Positions 22,177 through 30,034 of a stretch of DNA of 50,963 bases are shown here, one piece after another. Source of the DNA: Hyphomicrobiales bacterium. Lineage in GTDB: Bacteria > Pseudomonadota > Alphaproteobacteria > Rhizobiales > Xanthobacteraceae. Position 1 is the stretch's first letter; every line of letters starts with the position of its first letter. The translations under genes were made by a program, and so were the position numbers. The stretch covers positions 1 through 50,963 of the forward strand of contig WHTM01000036.1 in assembly GCA_009377755.1 (NCBI GenBank). Direction: 5' to 3'. The notes under the pieces were generated by a model. It was not told where the DNA came from. It ran no database searches and saw nothing but the letters and a program-made list of their open reading frames with translations.

Positions 22177-22512
22177 TTAGCTTTCCTTCTTGACGACATT
22201 TCCACCGAATGCGGCGTTGAGCATCTTGACGATCGCGAACTGCTGTTCCGGCGTCTGCTTGCGCCCCGGAACGCGGCGGCGATGCATGAGCTTTTCCAGC
22301 TTCGGAAATTTCTTCGGATCGCAGCGCATCATCGCGGCCGTCTGGTGCGCCAGCCATGCGCGCTCATTATGCTCGCGCTCCAATCGGTCCTCGCAGCCGG
22401 CGAAGATGATCGCGAGTGTGCGCGGCGTCTGGCGCCAGAACGCATCCGGGTCGAGAGTGAGACTGATCCAGGCGCGCCACAGCGTCGGCCAATCCCAGCC
22501 CCGCCCGGCTAC
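22177..22512 (-). CDS. Tail assembly chaperone, frameshift extension (gpT-like)
   Basis: This reading frame encodes a conserved-looking segment (GWDWPTLWRAWISLTLDPD, FWRQTPRTLAIIFAGCEDR, LEREHNERAWLAHQTAAMM) typical of phage chaperone extensions, but it has no ATG, GTG or TTG ahead of the conserved block. The first possible start (TTG at 22383) is in its middle. The frame is open back through the end of the gene at 22509-22850 and is shifted -1 to it. It is therefore most simply made as a fusion by -1 ribosomal frameshifting, as with lambda G-GT. No canonical slippery heptamer is evident; CTTCCCC near 22545-22551 is a candidate. Confidence 0.7.
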   Translation of the reverse strand, partial: VAGRGWDWPTLWRAWISLTLDPDAFWRQTPRTLAIIFAGCEDRLEREHNERAWLAHQTAAMMRCDPKKFPKLEKLMHRRRVPGRKQTPEQQFAIVKMLNAAFGGNVVKKES

Positions 22513-22850
22513 TGAGGGCGCGCGTCCCCGCTTTCCGTCGCGGCGGGGAAGGCGGCGGCAATGGCACGCTCGATATGCGGGAACAATCCGACCATGCCGC
22601 CGGCACCGAGGATCAGCTCGCCGGCATCTTTCAGTGTGAGATCGGGATGATGTTCACGCAGGCCGGCCCACAGCACCTTGCGCAACAGCGAGACCGACAT
22701 CTTGTCCGGGTCCGCCATCTCCTGCACGAGCGCGGGGAAGCCCTTGCCGGCCGACTCTTCAAGCGCGCAGATGGCGTCGATCGAATAATGCAACACGTAC
22801 CGCCGCTCGTCGGCGGTGAACGCCACTTCGCCCTTGTGCGGGTTTATCAT
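22509..22850 (-). CDS. Tail assembly chaperone (gpG-like)
   Basis: A 113-aa protein opening MINPHKGEVAFTADERRYVL with the LHYSIDAICALEESAGKGF motif common in tail-tube assembly chaperones of GTA-type and HK97-type phages. It lies between the tail tube and the tape measure genes, the standard position, and its end overlaps the -1 frame that continues at 22177-22512. It would coat the tape measure protein during tail assembly. Confidence 0.75.
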   Translation of the reverse strand: MINPHKGEVAFTADERRYVLHYSIDAICALEESAGKGFPALVQEMADPDKMSVSLLRKVLWAGLREHHPDLTLKDAGELILGAGGMVGLFPHIERAIAAAFPAATESGDARPQ

Positions 22851-22854
22851 GGTG

Positions 22855-23277
22855 TTACGCCGCCGTCAGCACGGGCTCACCGGTGACCTTGAAGGTCGCG
22901 GTCGCCGTCATCTTGTCGTCGACCGGAACCTCGGATTCGAATCCGGTCATGATGCCGTCGAATACCCAGGTGGTTGTGTCCGTGAAGGTGATGCGGTAGG
23001 TCCGCTCCGCGGCCTGCGCGATCTCGCCGATCAGCAATACCGAAGTCGCGCTGCCCGGCACGTAGTTGAGCTCGATCGACACCTCGCCGCCGTCCTTCAG
23101 TCCGCCAATGAATTCGCGCCATTGGTCGGGCGAATTCATATGCGTCGCGTCGATCGCATCGCGCGCCAGCGACGGCGGCGTGATGCTGGTGACCTCCGCG
23201 ATGTCGGTGAAGGTGCTGGGCGGCGTCGTCAGCACGGCGAATATCGTGCCGTGGCCGATGGCAGCTTCGGTAGCCAT
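22855..23277 (-). CDS. Major tail tube protein, copy 1
   Basis: A 140-aa protein, very similar to its neighbour at 23402-23830: shared RDAIDATHMNSP, WREFIGGLKDGGEV, IMTGFESE and PVDDKMTATA segments. These are signatures of phage tail tube proteins with the gpV-type beta-barrel. A GGAGAG box precedes the ATG at 23277; the in-frame extension to 23340 is not needed. It ends before the tail chaperone. Two nearly identical tube genes in tandem suggest a recent duplication. Confidence 0.8.
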   Translation of the reverse strand: MATEAAIGHGTIFAVLTTPPSTFTDIAEVTSITPPSLARDAIDATHMNSPDQWREFIGGLKDGGEVSIELNYVPGSATSVLLIGEIAQAAERTYRITFTDTTTWVFDGIMTGFESEVPVDDKMTATATFKVTGEPVLTAA

Positions 23278-23401
23278 GGGGGACTCTCCTTCAGATTCGG
23301 ATGGATGCCGCGCTTCGGAATGCCGGCGCGGCGCGGACACGTTTCAGATTTGTGCGGGCGAAGTCGCCGCACCGCCTTTTGCGGGCGACCCCCCGAGAGG
23401 T

Positions 23402-23830
23402 TCAGAGAGGGCCAAGCGGGGCCTGCGGCTTGCCGGTGACCTTGAAGATCGCGGTCGCCGTCATCTTGTCGTCGACCGGCGCCTCGGATTCGAATCCGGT
23501 CATGATGCCGCTGAACAGCCAGACGCTGGCGTCGACGAAGGTGATGCGGTAGGTCCGCGCGGCGGCCTGCGCGATCTCGCCGATCAGCAGTGCCGAAGTC
23601 GCGCTGCCCGGCACGTAGTTGAGCTCGATCGCCACCTCGCCGCCGTCCTTCAGTCCGCCAATGAATTCGCGCCACTGCTCGGGCGAATTCATATGCGTCG
23701 CGTCGATCGCATCGCGCGCCTGCGAGGGCGGCCCGATGCTGGTGACCTCCGCGATCGTGGTGAAGGTGCTGGGCAGCGCCGTCAGCACGGAGAATATCGT
23801 GCCGTGGCCGATGGCGGCATCGGTTGTCAT
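23402..23830 (-). CDS. Major tail tube protein, copy 2
   Basis: A 142-aa paralog of copy 1. By eye most residues are identical across the length, with scattered changes (for example DASVWLFSGI against DTTTWVFDGI) and a different C-terminal end (QAPLGPL against VLTAA). It is the upstream and hence first-transcribed copy. Both frames are intact, so both may be made and mixed in the tube, or one may be a specialised tail terminator or initiator subunit. Confidence 0.8.
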   Translation of the reverse strand: MTTDAAIGHGTIFSVLTALPSTFTTIAEVTSIGPPSQARDAIDATHMNSPEQWREFIGGLKDGGEVAIELNYVPGSATSALLIGEIAQAAARTYRITFVDASVWLFSGIMTGFESEAPVDDKMTATAIFKVTGKPQAPLGPL

Positions 23831-23842
23831 GACTCTAATCCC

Positions 23843-24295
23843 TCAGATTTTCGCGGCGAGCCGCGCCGCCTTGCGCGCCAGCCGCGCCCGCGCCTTTTCG
23901 ATCTTCTGCGCGAGGCTGCTCTTGATGCCGTTCAGCACGCGCATCACGTTGCCGTCCCAGGCGGGACGCAAGTGCGGCTGCGGCGCCTGGTGCGCGTTGC
24001 CGAATTCCGTCTGCACCGATTTCGGATGCGGCGTCGGGCCGATATAGACCTCGACCATCGATTCCTTGCGGTTCAATTTCTTCTGCCGCCGGGACAGCTT
24101 GGTGCCGACCATATAGGACTGCGCCAGTTGTCCGGTTTCGCCGCGCGGCGCTAATGCCGCGCCGGCGGCGGCGATCGGCTGTCCTTGCTCCTTCAGCGTG
24201 CGCAGCAGCGCGCTGCGCGCGACGGCCCTCGGCAATTCGGTGAGCGCTTGATCGAGCTCTCGTAAGCCTTCAATCTTGAACACCTGGCTGGCCAT
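23843..24295 (-). CDS. HK97 gp10-like tail completion protein
   Basis: A 150-aa basic protein starting MASQVFKIEGLRELDQALTE with the RGETGQLAQSY and IGPTPHPKSVQTEFGN segments characteristic of the HK97 gp10 family, which completes the top of the tail at the neck. The ATG overlaps the upstream stop (ATGA at 24292-24297). Neighbours are the DUF3168 protein and the tail tube genes, the canonical order. Confidence 0.85.
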   Translation of the reverse strand: MASQVFKIEGLRELDQALTELPRAVARSALLRTLKEQGQPIAAAGAALAPRGETGQLAQSYMVGTKLSRRQKKLNRKESMVEVYIGPTPHPKSVQTEFGNAHQAPQPHLRPAWDGNVMRVLNGIKSSLAQKIEKARARLARKAARLAAKI

Positions 24296-24711
24296 CAACG
24301 CTCCTCCCACCAGATGAAATAGTCCCGGCTCACGCGGAACAACTTCGATTCTGAATCGTAATCGTCACGCTCGGAATCGAAGAACACGCCCTGCACTTGC
24401 ACTTGCGCTGCGCCGGCGCCCATCGGGCTGCGGTCGCCGTCGAGCCGGAATTTCACCAGATCGGCGAGCGTGCTGGCTTCGTCCGCCGTCCGCGCCCAGG
24501 CATCGATCTGCATGCGTGGGCGCGTCAAGCCAGACGCCCCCTGCATATGATGATCGCCAAGGCCGGATATCCGCGCGAACACCACGCTGGGCAACACCTG
24601 CCCCTGCGGCAGCACGACAGGATAGATGCGGGTGCCGCCGACGGCCGCCGCCACCGCGGAGTCGGCGAGCAGGAACGTGCGCAGCGCCGGACGGATGTCG
24701 GCAATACTCAT
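24295..24711 (-). CDS. DUF3168 tail terminator-like protein
   Basis: A 138-aa protein beginning MSIADIRPALRTFLLADSAV with GTRIYPVVLPQGQVLPSVVF and an IDAWARTADEAS block, matching the DUF3168 (phage gp17/tail terminator) family. It is expected to cap the tail tube and interface with the head. Overlapping stops and starts with both neighbours (24295 and 24708-24711) show tight coupling. Confidence 0.85.
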   Translation of the reverse strand: MSIADIRPALRTFLLADSAVAAAVGGTRIYPVVLPQGQVLPSVVFARISGLGDHHMQGASGLTRPRMQIDAWARTADEASTLADLVKFRLDGDRSPMGAGAAQVQVQGVFFDSERDDYDSESKLFRVSRDYFIWWEER

Positions 24712-25085
24712 GCCAGCACGTCGGCGCGTCGCTGCGTGATGATCCGCAGCCCTTCGCGGCGGCCGAGCTCGTGCACCGCGAGCACGTCATGAATCTGCCG
24801 GGTCTCCGGTTCCGGCTCCGGCAAATCCGCGGGCAGCGCCGGATGGATAATGCGGTCCTGCGGCGTCAGTTCTGCGACGTTCGATGAATACCGGATGCGG
24901 AATTCGATCTGATCCTGCGCCACGCGCTGCGGATCGCTGTAACGCTCATCGCCATGCACCGGCGCCATCGAAGCCGACCGCCGCGCTGCAATCGTCATCC
25001 ACGTTTCGACCGGCTCGCCGGACGGCGACAGCGTCACCGTCTTGCGCTGGATGGTGATTAGGCGATCGAGGCGGCCGGCGCGCAT
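24708..25085 (-). CDS. Head-tail adaptor / head closure protein
   Basis: A 125-aa protein with MRAGRLDRLITIQRKT and the EPVETWMTIAARRSAS block, the standard beginning of SPP1 gp16-like head closure proteins. Start at ATG 25085, overlapping the stop of the gene upstream (ATGA). It closes the portal channel and joins the tail. In this genome its usual neighbour, the connector at 26406, is separated from it by two inserted enzyme-like genes. Confidence 0.8.
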   Translation of the reverse strand: MRAGRLDRLITIQRKTVTLSPSGEPVETWMTIAARRSASMAPVHGDERYSDPQRVAQDQIEFRIRYSSNVAELTPQDRIIHPALPADLPEPEPETRQIHDVLAVHELGRREGLRIITQRRADVLA

Positions 25086-25852
25086 CAGGCAGTCCCCACG
25101 GTCGCCCAGCATTCACCGGACGTCATTTCCTCGAGTGTCCATTGCTTCCACGCGAGCGCATGCGCCCAGGCCGATCGATCCGGCGTCGGCGGCAAGGCCA
25201 AGACGTGCCCGGCCACAGGCCAAGCGATTGCCCCTTCGTCCATCGTCACCGTCGGGACGCCCGCCAGCACGGCATCGACACCGGAGTTTGAATTCCATGT
25301 CACGACGCAGCGCGCGTTCAGCAGCGCGCTCTCGATCGGCACCGTCTGGCGCACCTTTGGATGCGGCCGCAGCACCGTATCGAAGCCCAGGGCGCGATAG
25401 GCTCGGTCGCACTCGGCATAGAACGCAGGCAGATCGACGTTGCTGACCGCCGTGTCGCCCGGCACCTGCCCCATGATTACCACGGGGCCGTCAGGCCGTT
25501 CGCGCCATGGCTGCATCAGGTGCGCGAAGCGCCTCTCCCAGCGCGAGGAATCATTGAGCGGGCCACGAAATACGCCGCGGCCATTCAAGCCGCCCTCGAA
25601 CGAAACGCTTGACCACTTGAGCCGATCACCGACGTATCCGCATTCGAGGATACAGACCTCCGCACCCTGATGTTTCGCGCGGTCGATCCGATCCTTGCGG
25701 CGCGCGCCCCACATCACCACGAGCTCGCCGGGCGCGAGGTCATCAGCGATGGTGACCTTCCATCTATGCCGTCGCAGGCCGGCCGCGAACGCCACGCCCC
25801 ATTTCATCTGATGCTCGGATTTGGCGTTCGCCACCACGTAAGCTGTCTTCAC
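25085..25852 (-). CDS. Glycosyltransferase-like (GT-B/capsule-type) protein
   Basis: A 255-aa cytosolic protein with features of GT-B-type or capsule-biosynthesis enzymes: an N-terminal Rossmann-like start (KTAYVVANAKSEHQMKWGVA), VLRPHPKVRQTVPIESALL, then VVTWNSNSGVDAVLAGVPTV, the C-terminal motif seen in polysaccharide-exporting and glycosyl-transferring enzymes. GTG 25852 overlaps the preceding stop. It sits inside the head-tail module, next to a SAM methyltransferase, and is not a structural protein. It might modify virion proteins, or host surface glycans to exclude other phages. Function inferred from fold only. Confidence 0.6.
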   Translation of the reverse strand: MKTAYVVANAKSEHQMKWGVAFAAGLRRHRWKVTIADDLAPGELVVMWGARRKDRIDRAKHQGAEVCILECGYVGDRLKWSSVSFEGGLNGRGVFRGPLNDSSRWERRFAHLMQPWRERPDGPVVIMGQVPGDTAVSNVDLPAFYAECDRAYRALGFDTVLRPHPKVRQTVPIESALLNARCVVTWNSNSGVDAVLAGVPTVTMDEGAIAWPVAGHVLALPPTPDRSAWAHALAWKQWTLEEMTSGECWATVGTA

Positions 25853-26409
25853 AGATCGACCCGCCACGCCTCGCTCACATAGGCACGATTACCTTTGATC
25901 AACGTCACCGCGCCGGTAAACCACTGGCGGAACAGCGCATCCCATTCCTCATAAGGCCGCTTATTGATGTGAAGATCATCGCCGGACTTGTTGAAGCTCG
26001 GTCGATTGTTGGCGGTGACCAGCACATGACGGTGCGCGACCCGATCAAGTTCCCTGCACGCAGCCTCATCATCGCCAGGCAGAAGATGCTCGATCACGTC
26101 CAGCATCGACACGACATCAACGCTCTTGCCTGCGAACGGCAGCGCATGCACTTCCGCCCGCACGACATTTGTTCCGTCGATCAGCTCCCGAACGATCTCG
26201 GTGCCATGCACCGGAGCAAATCCAAGCCTGCGTGCGTGGGCCAGCATCTCGCCTCGGCCGCAGGACACATCAAGATATGAGCCGCGCGATCGGAGTGCGG
26301 AGAGATCACGCACAGCATCCTCCATGCGGGAACGTCCCATGCGATAGTCTGGATTGAGGCCGTACGCACGCGCATACTTGGCGTGTTCGGCAGCGCGGCG
26401 TTCGCTCAA
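25849..26409 (-). CDS. SAM-dependent methyltransferase
   Basis: A 186-aa class I methyltransferase: motif I SYLDVSCGRGEMLAHARRLG, the acidic loop VHGTEIV, then VDVVSMLDVIEHLLPGDDE (motif IV region), as in ubiquinone/sugar methyltransferases of the UbiE type. The substrate is unknown and is more likely a sugar or small molecule than DNA, since no DNA target domain is present. The start is uncertain: TTG 26409 overlaps the connector stop (TTGA), and TTG 26430 is also open. It is placed beside the glycosyltransferase-like gene, suggesting a joint surface-glycan modification. Confidence 0.75.
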   Translation of the reverse strand: MSERRAAEHAKYARAYGLNPDYRMGRSRMEDAVRDLSALRSRGSYLDVSCGRGEMLAHARRLGFAPVHGTEIVRELIDGTNVVRAEVHALPFAGKSVDVVSMLDVIEHLLPGDDEAACRELDRVAHRHVLVTANNRPSFNKSGDDLHINKRPYEEWDALFRQWFTGAVTLIKGNRAYVSEAWRVDL

Positions 26410-27047
26410 TACCACCGCGTCATCCTCCAACTGCTGACCAGCGCCTCGCGCGCGGCAAAGCGTGGCCCACTCGTATTCAGCATTGCCGGGTTGAAATCCG
26501 GCGTTCCACGCAGGTCATAAGCATCAGCGATCCAGAACAGGATCGCATGCAGCAGATCCTTCGGCACATCGACCGAAGCCCAGCCGGCCGTGAAGTTCAC
26601 CGTCACAGGCGCCGGCACATCGCAATCAACACTCGGCCAGGAGCCGCCCTGCGGCGGCATCAGCACGCCCCCGCTCTCGCTGCGCAGGTCTTCCTGATAG
26701 TCCGTCCCGGCGGGGCTCCCGGAGGACGATCCAATCAGCGTGCCGGCTTGGCCGCCGCGCACATAGGCGATGGACTCGACCGATTGCGTCTTGCCGCGCG
26801 GGAGCCGGATATCCATCCGGTGAAAGTGCGGGAAATCCTTGATGATCCAGCGATGCGCGCGCTGGAAGATCGTCCTGTGCGTATCGCCCTCGGCCCACGA
26901 TATCGCCGCAGCAGCATACATCTCGAGCAGCTCGTCCTCGTCGTCATGGTCGACACGCACGTGCTGCTTGATCAGCGCGAGATCGATCAGCGCGGTCGAG
27001 CCGGCCGGGACCGGATCGACGTCAAGCCGCAGCGGAAACCAGACCAT
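26406..27047 (-). CDS. Head-tail connector protein (gp6-like)
   Basis: A 213-aa protein: an N-terminal LIDLALIKQHVRVDHDDEDELLEMYAAA-like helical block (shown in part), the usual start of phage head-tail connectors of the gp6/gp15 type, and a C-terminal KDLLHAILFWIADAYDLRG. It forms the ring below the portal. ATG 27047 is preferred to the TTG at 27053. It overlaps the Rossmann-enzyme gene upstream by 26 bases. Confidence 0.8.
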   Translation of the reverse strand: MVWFPLRLDVDPVPAGSTALIDLALIKQHVRVDHDDEDELLEMYAAAAISWAEGDTHRTIFQRAHRWIIKDFPHFHRMDIRLPRGKTQSVESIAYVRGGQAGTLIGSSSGSPAGTDYQEDLRSESGGVLMPPQGGSWPSVDCDVPAPVTVNFTAGWASVDVPKDLLHAILFWIADAYDLRGTPDFNPAMLNTSGPRFAAREALVSSWRMTRWY

Positions 27048-27648
27048 CGGCAAGGTCCATCATTGGGAAGCACGTCAGCGCACTTCCCGGTGTCGCGTTG
27101 ATGATCTCGATCTCTGGCGGCAGCATCCTGGCCGCACGGGCAAAGATCGGCACCCACTTCACGTAGTCGCTGCTGTTCAAGAGCGGCGACGGATGATCGC
27201 CGAAGAAATGCCGCGTTCCGTTCACGCGCATGTCGAAGCCGACCAGGACGATCCGCTTGGCGCCGAACAGGATGGCGAGATTGATCGCCTGGAACCCGCT
27301 GTTCGATCCGTAGTGGATGCGCGAGGGATCGAGCGAGAAGCCTTCCGCATCGCGCCCGCGCACCAGCATGAGGCCATAGCGTTCCGCCGCAAGGCGCTTA
27401 TCGTTGTGCACCGCGTCGCCGTGACAGCTCCATCGCTCGCCCGCAAAACCGGAACAGCCCGCGTGCACATCCCACCATTTCGTATCGCAGGCGTAGAGCA
27501 CATCCGCGAACGGCAGCAGCCGATAGGCGTCGTTGACCGCGACGACACGATGGCCATGACACGCGTCGGCGACGCCGGGCGTCAGCGAAGGCCCGGTCGC
27601 TGCGACGATGCACTCACTCCACCTCGGAGAAATCGTCTCGTGCAGCAT
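27022..27648 (-). CDS. Rossmann-fold enzyme, MptE/DUF115-like
   Basis: A 208-aa protein with CIVAATGPSLTPGV, VVAVNDAYRLLPFADVLYAC and IHYGSNSGFQAINLAILFGA, then RIVLVGFDM, the pattern of DUF115/6-hydroxymethylpterin-diphosphokinase-like proteins that are common in phages and in glycan clusters (motility accessory factor-like). It probably acts on a nucleotide-activated sugar or similar small molecule. It is the third non-structural gene interleaved with head-tail genes. ATG 27648 lies inside the preceding gene; the TTG at 27666 is less likely. Confidence 0.65.
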   Translation of the reverse strand: MLHETISPRWSECIVAATGPSLTPGVADACHGHRVVAVNDAYRLLPFADVLYACDTKWWDVHAGCSGFAGERWSCHGDAVHNDKRLAAERYGLMLVRGRDAEGFSLDPSRIHYGSNSGFQAINLAILFGAKRIVLVGFDMRVNGTRHFFGDHPSPLLNSSDYVKWVPIFARAARMLPPEIEIINATPGSALTCFPMMDLADGLVSAAA

Positions 27649-27907
27649 CGCTCGCCGGCCGGTCAATGTCGGCCTTGTTTTCCGGGGACGCGGTAATGAC
27701 CTTGTTCTCTGGCGCAGGACCCTTGCGCCGACCGCGGATTTTGCGCGCGGTGCTGGAGTCCGGCGGCAATTGCTGCGCCAGGCCCGCGATGTTCAACGCG
27801 CGTTGGGCCAAATTCTCCGGCATATCCTGCGGCACGCGATAGATGCCAGGATGCATCATGCCGGCGCCGTGGCGCCAGGGTGCGAACAGCTCGATTCTGT
27901 ATTTCAT
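27614..27907 (-). CDS. Hypothetical protein after the capsid gene
   Basis: A 97-aa protein, MKYRIELFAPWRHGAGMMHP onwards, with a disordered Lys/Pro/Glu-rich C-terminus (ARKIRGRRKGPAPENK). No family recognised. It is the first gene downstream of the major capsid protein, separated by a strong hairpin at 27918-27946. Small genes here in other HK97-type phages encode capsid decoration or head-tail spacer proteins; that is only a positional guess. Confidence 0.55.
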   Translation of the reverse strand: MKYRIELFAPWRHGAGMMHPGIYRVPQDMPENLAQRALNIAGLAQQLPPDSSTARKIRGRRKGPAPENKVITASPENKADIDRPASDAARDDFSEVE

Positions 27908-27917
27908 GCGCGGAGTT

Positions 27918-27946
27918 GGAGGGCCGGTGTTCAAAACCGGCCCTCC
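27918..27946 (-). terminator. Perfect 11-bp hairpin after the capsid gene
   Basis: GGAGGGCCGGT (27918-27928) pairs perfectly with ACCGGCCCTCC (27936-27946), leaving a 7-base loop. It follows the major capsid gene stop (27975) by 28 bases on the transcribed strand. There is no T-run, so partial termination or 3'-end protection of capsid mRNA is likelier than a full stop. Confidence 0.6.
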
Positions 27947-27974
27947 CCCTTTCATGGGCTTTTGGCGTGGACAA

Positions 27975-29276
27975 TTACGCGATGGTCGTGCGCAGCCACT
28001 TGATGGCGTCGTTGTTGAGCACGATGCCGCCTTCGCGACGCCGCACATAGAAGCGCACGAAACCGACGTTGGTGACGTTGTCGCGGGTGATGCGTAGGCC
28101 GACGCGGTCGGCAAGCACGTAGCCGCGCCGGAAGTTGCCGAACGCGACCGGGAAGTTGTTGGTCGCGATATCGTCCATCTGCTCCCAGGTCTCGACCATG
28201 TAGCCGAGCAGCCGGTCCGGCTGTCCCGCCTGGAGGCCCGGCTGCCAGAGATACTGGCCGTCGGCGTCCTTCAACTTGCGGATTGCGCCAGTCGTGACGG
28301 AATTCATCGTGAAGTTCGCACCCGATCGATACGCCGAGTTGAGCGTGTAGATCAGATCGATCAGGCAGTCCGGCAGGATTTCCGCAACCGCCGGGGAATC
28401 ATCGGACAGGCACGGGATAAACTGGTACGCCGCAGCGGCGCGCAGCGGCGAGGCGAAATCCGCCGCCGTCGTCGGCGTCGTGTTGAGCATGCCGGTTGGC
28501 TTGCTGGTGCCGTTGCCGCGGATCACCGCGTCGCCTTCCTGGATGGCAAACTCCTGCGCCACTTCCTCGGCCAGCCAGGCGTCGACGTTGAAGAACATAT
28601 CGTCGAGCGACCATTCCGACGCCTGCGGATAGGCATACAGCTCGCCGTGCGTTGGCGCCACCTCGCGGAGCTGCGGGGTGCTGGTCGCCGTGCGCGAGCC
28701 GGACTCTCCAACCCAACCGGACGTCGCGCCGCGGATATTGACCAGCTCCTTGTAGTCGCTGGAACCGGCGCGCACGACCTTGACGAGGCGCCGCACGGGC
28801 GAGAACTTGAGCTCGAGGCGCTCGATCTCGCGCGCAATTTCTTCGGGCACCGCGAAGCCGCCGCCGGATGGTGAGCCGATGGTGATGTCCTTGGCCTCGA
28901 TGCGCTTCTTCTGGATTTCATGCAGCTTGGCCTCGTCATGCGGCGACTGGCCCTTGTTGCGCATCCAGGCGAAGAAGCAGTCCTTGTACTCGTCGGCGCG
29001 CTTCTGTTCGGCCGTCTTACCGGGCGACTTCGCGCGGCTCTCGAGCTCTTCCAACCGCTCGCGGTTGAGAGTCATCTCGACGTCGAGCTGCTTCTTGATC
29101 TCACCGAACTTTTGCACATCGGCTTCGATCCTGATGAGCTTCTCGCCGAGCTCTTTCGCCTTTGCTTCGTTGCCATCGCCGACGGCCTTCAGCCGCTCGT
29201 CGTTGGTCTGCTTGAATGCCTCGAAAGCCTCCATCTGCTTGTCGATGGCGGCCTTGATTTCCTGAAACGTAGACAT
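27975..29276 (-). CDS. Major capsid protein, HK97 fold
   Basis: A 433-aa protein with the HK97 layout: an N-terminal ~110-residue coiled-coil delta/scaffold domain (EIKAAIDKQMEAFEAFKQ onward), a cleavage-prone linker, then the capsid domain starting near GSPSGGGFAVPEE and including SEWSLDDMFFNVDAWLAEE and AIQEGDAVIRGNGTSKPTG, and ending in FVRFYVRRREGGIVLNNDA. The prohead protease gene is immediately upstream. The scaffold domain would be removed during maturation. Confidence 0.92.
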   Translation of the reverse strand: MSTFQEIKAAIDKQMEAFEAFKQTNDERLKAVGDGNEAKAKELGEKLIRIEADVQKFGEIKKQLDVEMTLNRERLEELESRAKSPGKTAEQKRADEYKDCFFAWMRNKGQSPHDEAKLHEIQKKRIEAKDITIGSPSGGGFAVPEEIAREIERLELKFSPVRRLVKVVRAGSSDYKELVNIRGATSGWVGESGSRTATSTPQLREVAPTHGELYAYPQASEWSLDDMFFNVDAWLAEEVAQEFAIQEGDAVIRGNGTSKPTGMLNTTPTTAADFASPLRAAAAYQFIPCLSDDSPAVAEILPDCLIDLIYTLNSAYRSGANFTMNSVTTGAIRKLKDADGQYLWQPGLQAGQPDRLLGYMVETWEQMDDIATNNFPVAFGNFRRGYVLADRVGLRITRDNVTNVGFVRFYVRRREGGIVLNNDAIKWLRTTIA

Positions 29277-29338
29277 GGAATAATCTCCATCAGGCGGCGC
29301 GTGGCCGCGCGGTTTGTGTGCAGCGATGTGAGCGGCGG

Positions 29339-30034
29339 TCAGCGCCGAAAGGCGTCAGCCCATGTCCGATCGGTGAACTGGGCGAGCGTCTTCATGACCT
29401 CGGCCGCTTCCGGATCGACGGTGCCGGCATCCCGCCGGGAATCAGGCATCCCACCTGGCTCTGCGTCGAATACCCGCGCCACAAGCGTTAGCGCGGTCTT
29501 CTTCGAACATCCTGCATCCCGCAAGATGCGTTCGAATTCTCGTTCGGTCGGGCAATACTCCCCGTCGCGCGATAGGCGCGATTTGGCTTGCTCGACTCGC
29601 GCCAGCGGGTTCATCGCGAGCGAGACGAGTGATACTTCCCAGAGATCGATCTCCTTGAGCAGGCGATTGCCGTCCGCATCGAAGTCGGTATCGATTGGCC
29701 TGTAGCCGATCGAAAGACCGCGCACGGCTTTCATCTGCAGCAGCGTCCGCATCTCGTTGCCGAGCGTGGTATCCGCCAACTGGCCATGCACGAACAGGCC
29801 GACGTCATCCTCGCGCATTTCCATCCACGCGCCCGGCACGTGATCAGGTTTGTGCATCCAGAACATCGGCGGCAGCGCGCCCGCCTTTCCGTGCTTGGCA
29901 AGCGTGCGTTGGAATGCGCCCGGAACAACGATATCCCCGCCCAGGTCGACGTTGCGGAAGATCGACCCATGCCCCTCGAACCCGCGGGCGTTGATCGCCT
30001 TGAGCTCGAGGCCGATGTTAAGCGTCTGCGTCAT
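29339..30034 (-). CDS. HK97-family prohead protease
   Basis: A 231-aa S21/U35-type maturation protease: FEGHGSIFRNVDLGGDIVVP, PPMFWMHKPDHVPG (catalytic His) and KAVRGLSIGYRP (catalytic Ser) are the family signatures. It cleaves the capsid delta domain and itself inside the prohead. A GAGGAAG box supports ATG 30034; longer in-frame starts overlap the portal gene further. The C-terminal ~60 residues (from about CPTEREFERIL) are the usual extension in rhizobial phages. Confidence 0.88.
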   Translation of the reverse strand: MTQTLNIGLELKAINARGFEGHGSIFRNVDLGGDIVVPGAFQRTLAKHGKAGALPPMFWMHKPDHVPGAWMEMREDDVGLFVHGQLADTTLGNEMRTLLQMKAVRGLSIGYRPIDTDFDADGNRLLKEIDLWEVSLVSLAMNPLARVEQAKSRLSRDGEYCPTEREFERILRDAGCSKKTALTLVARVFDAEPGGMPDSRRDAGTVDPEAAEVMKTLAQFTDRTWADAFRR

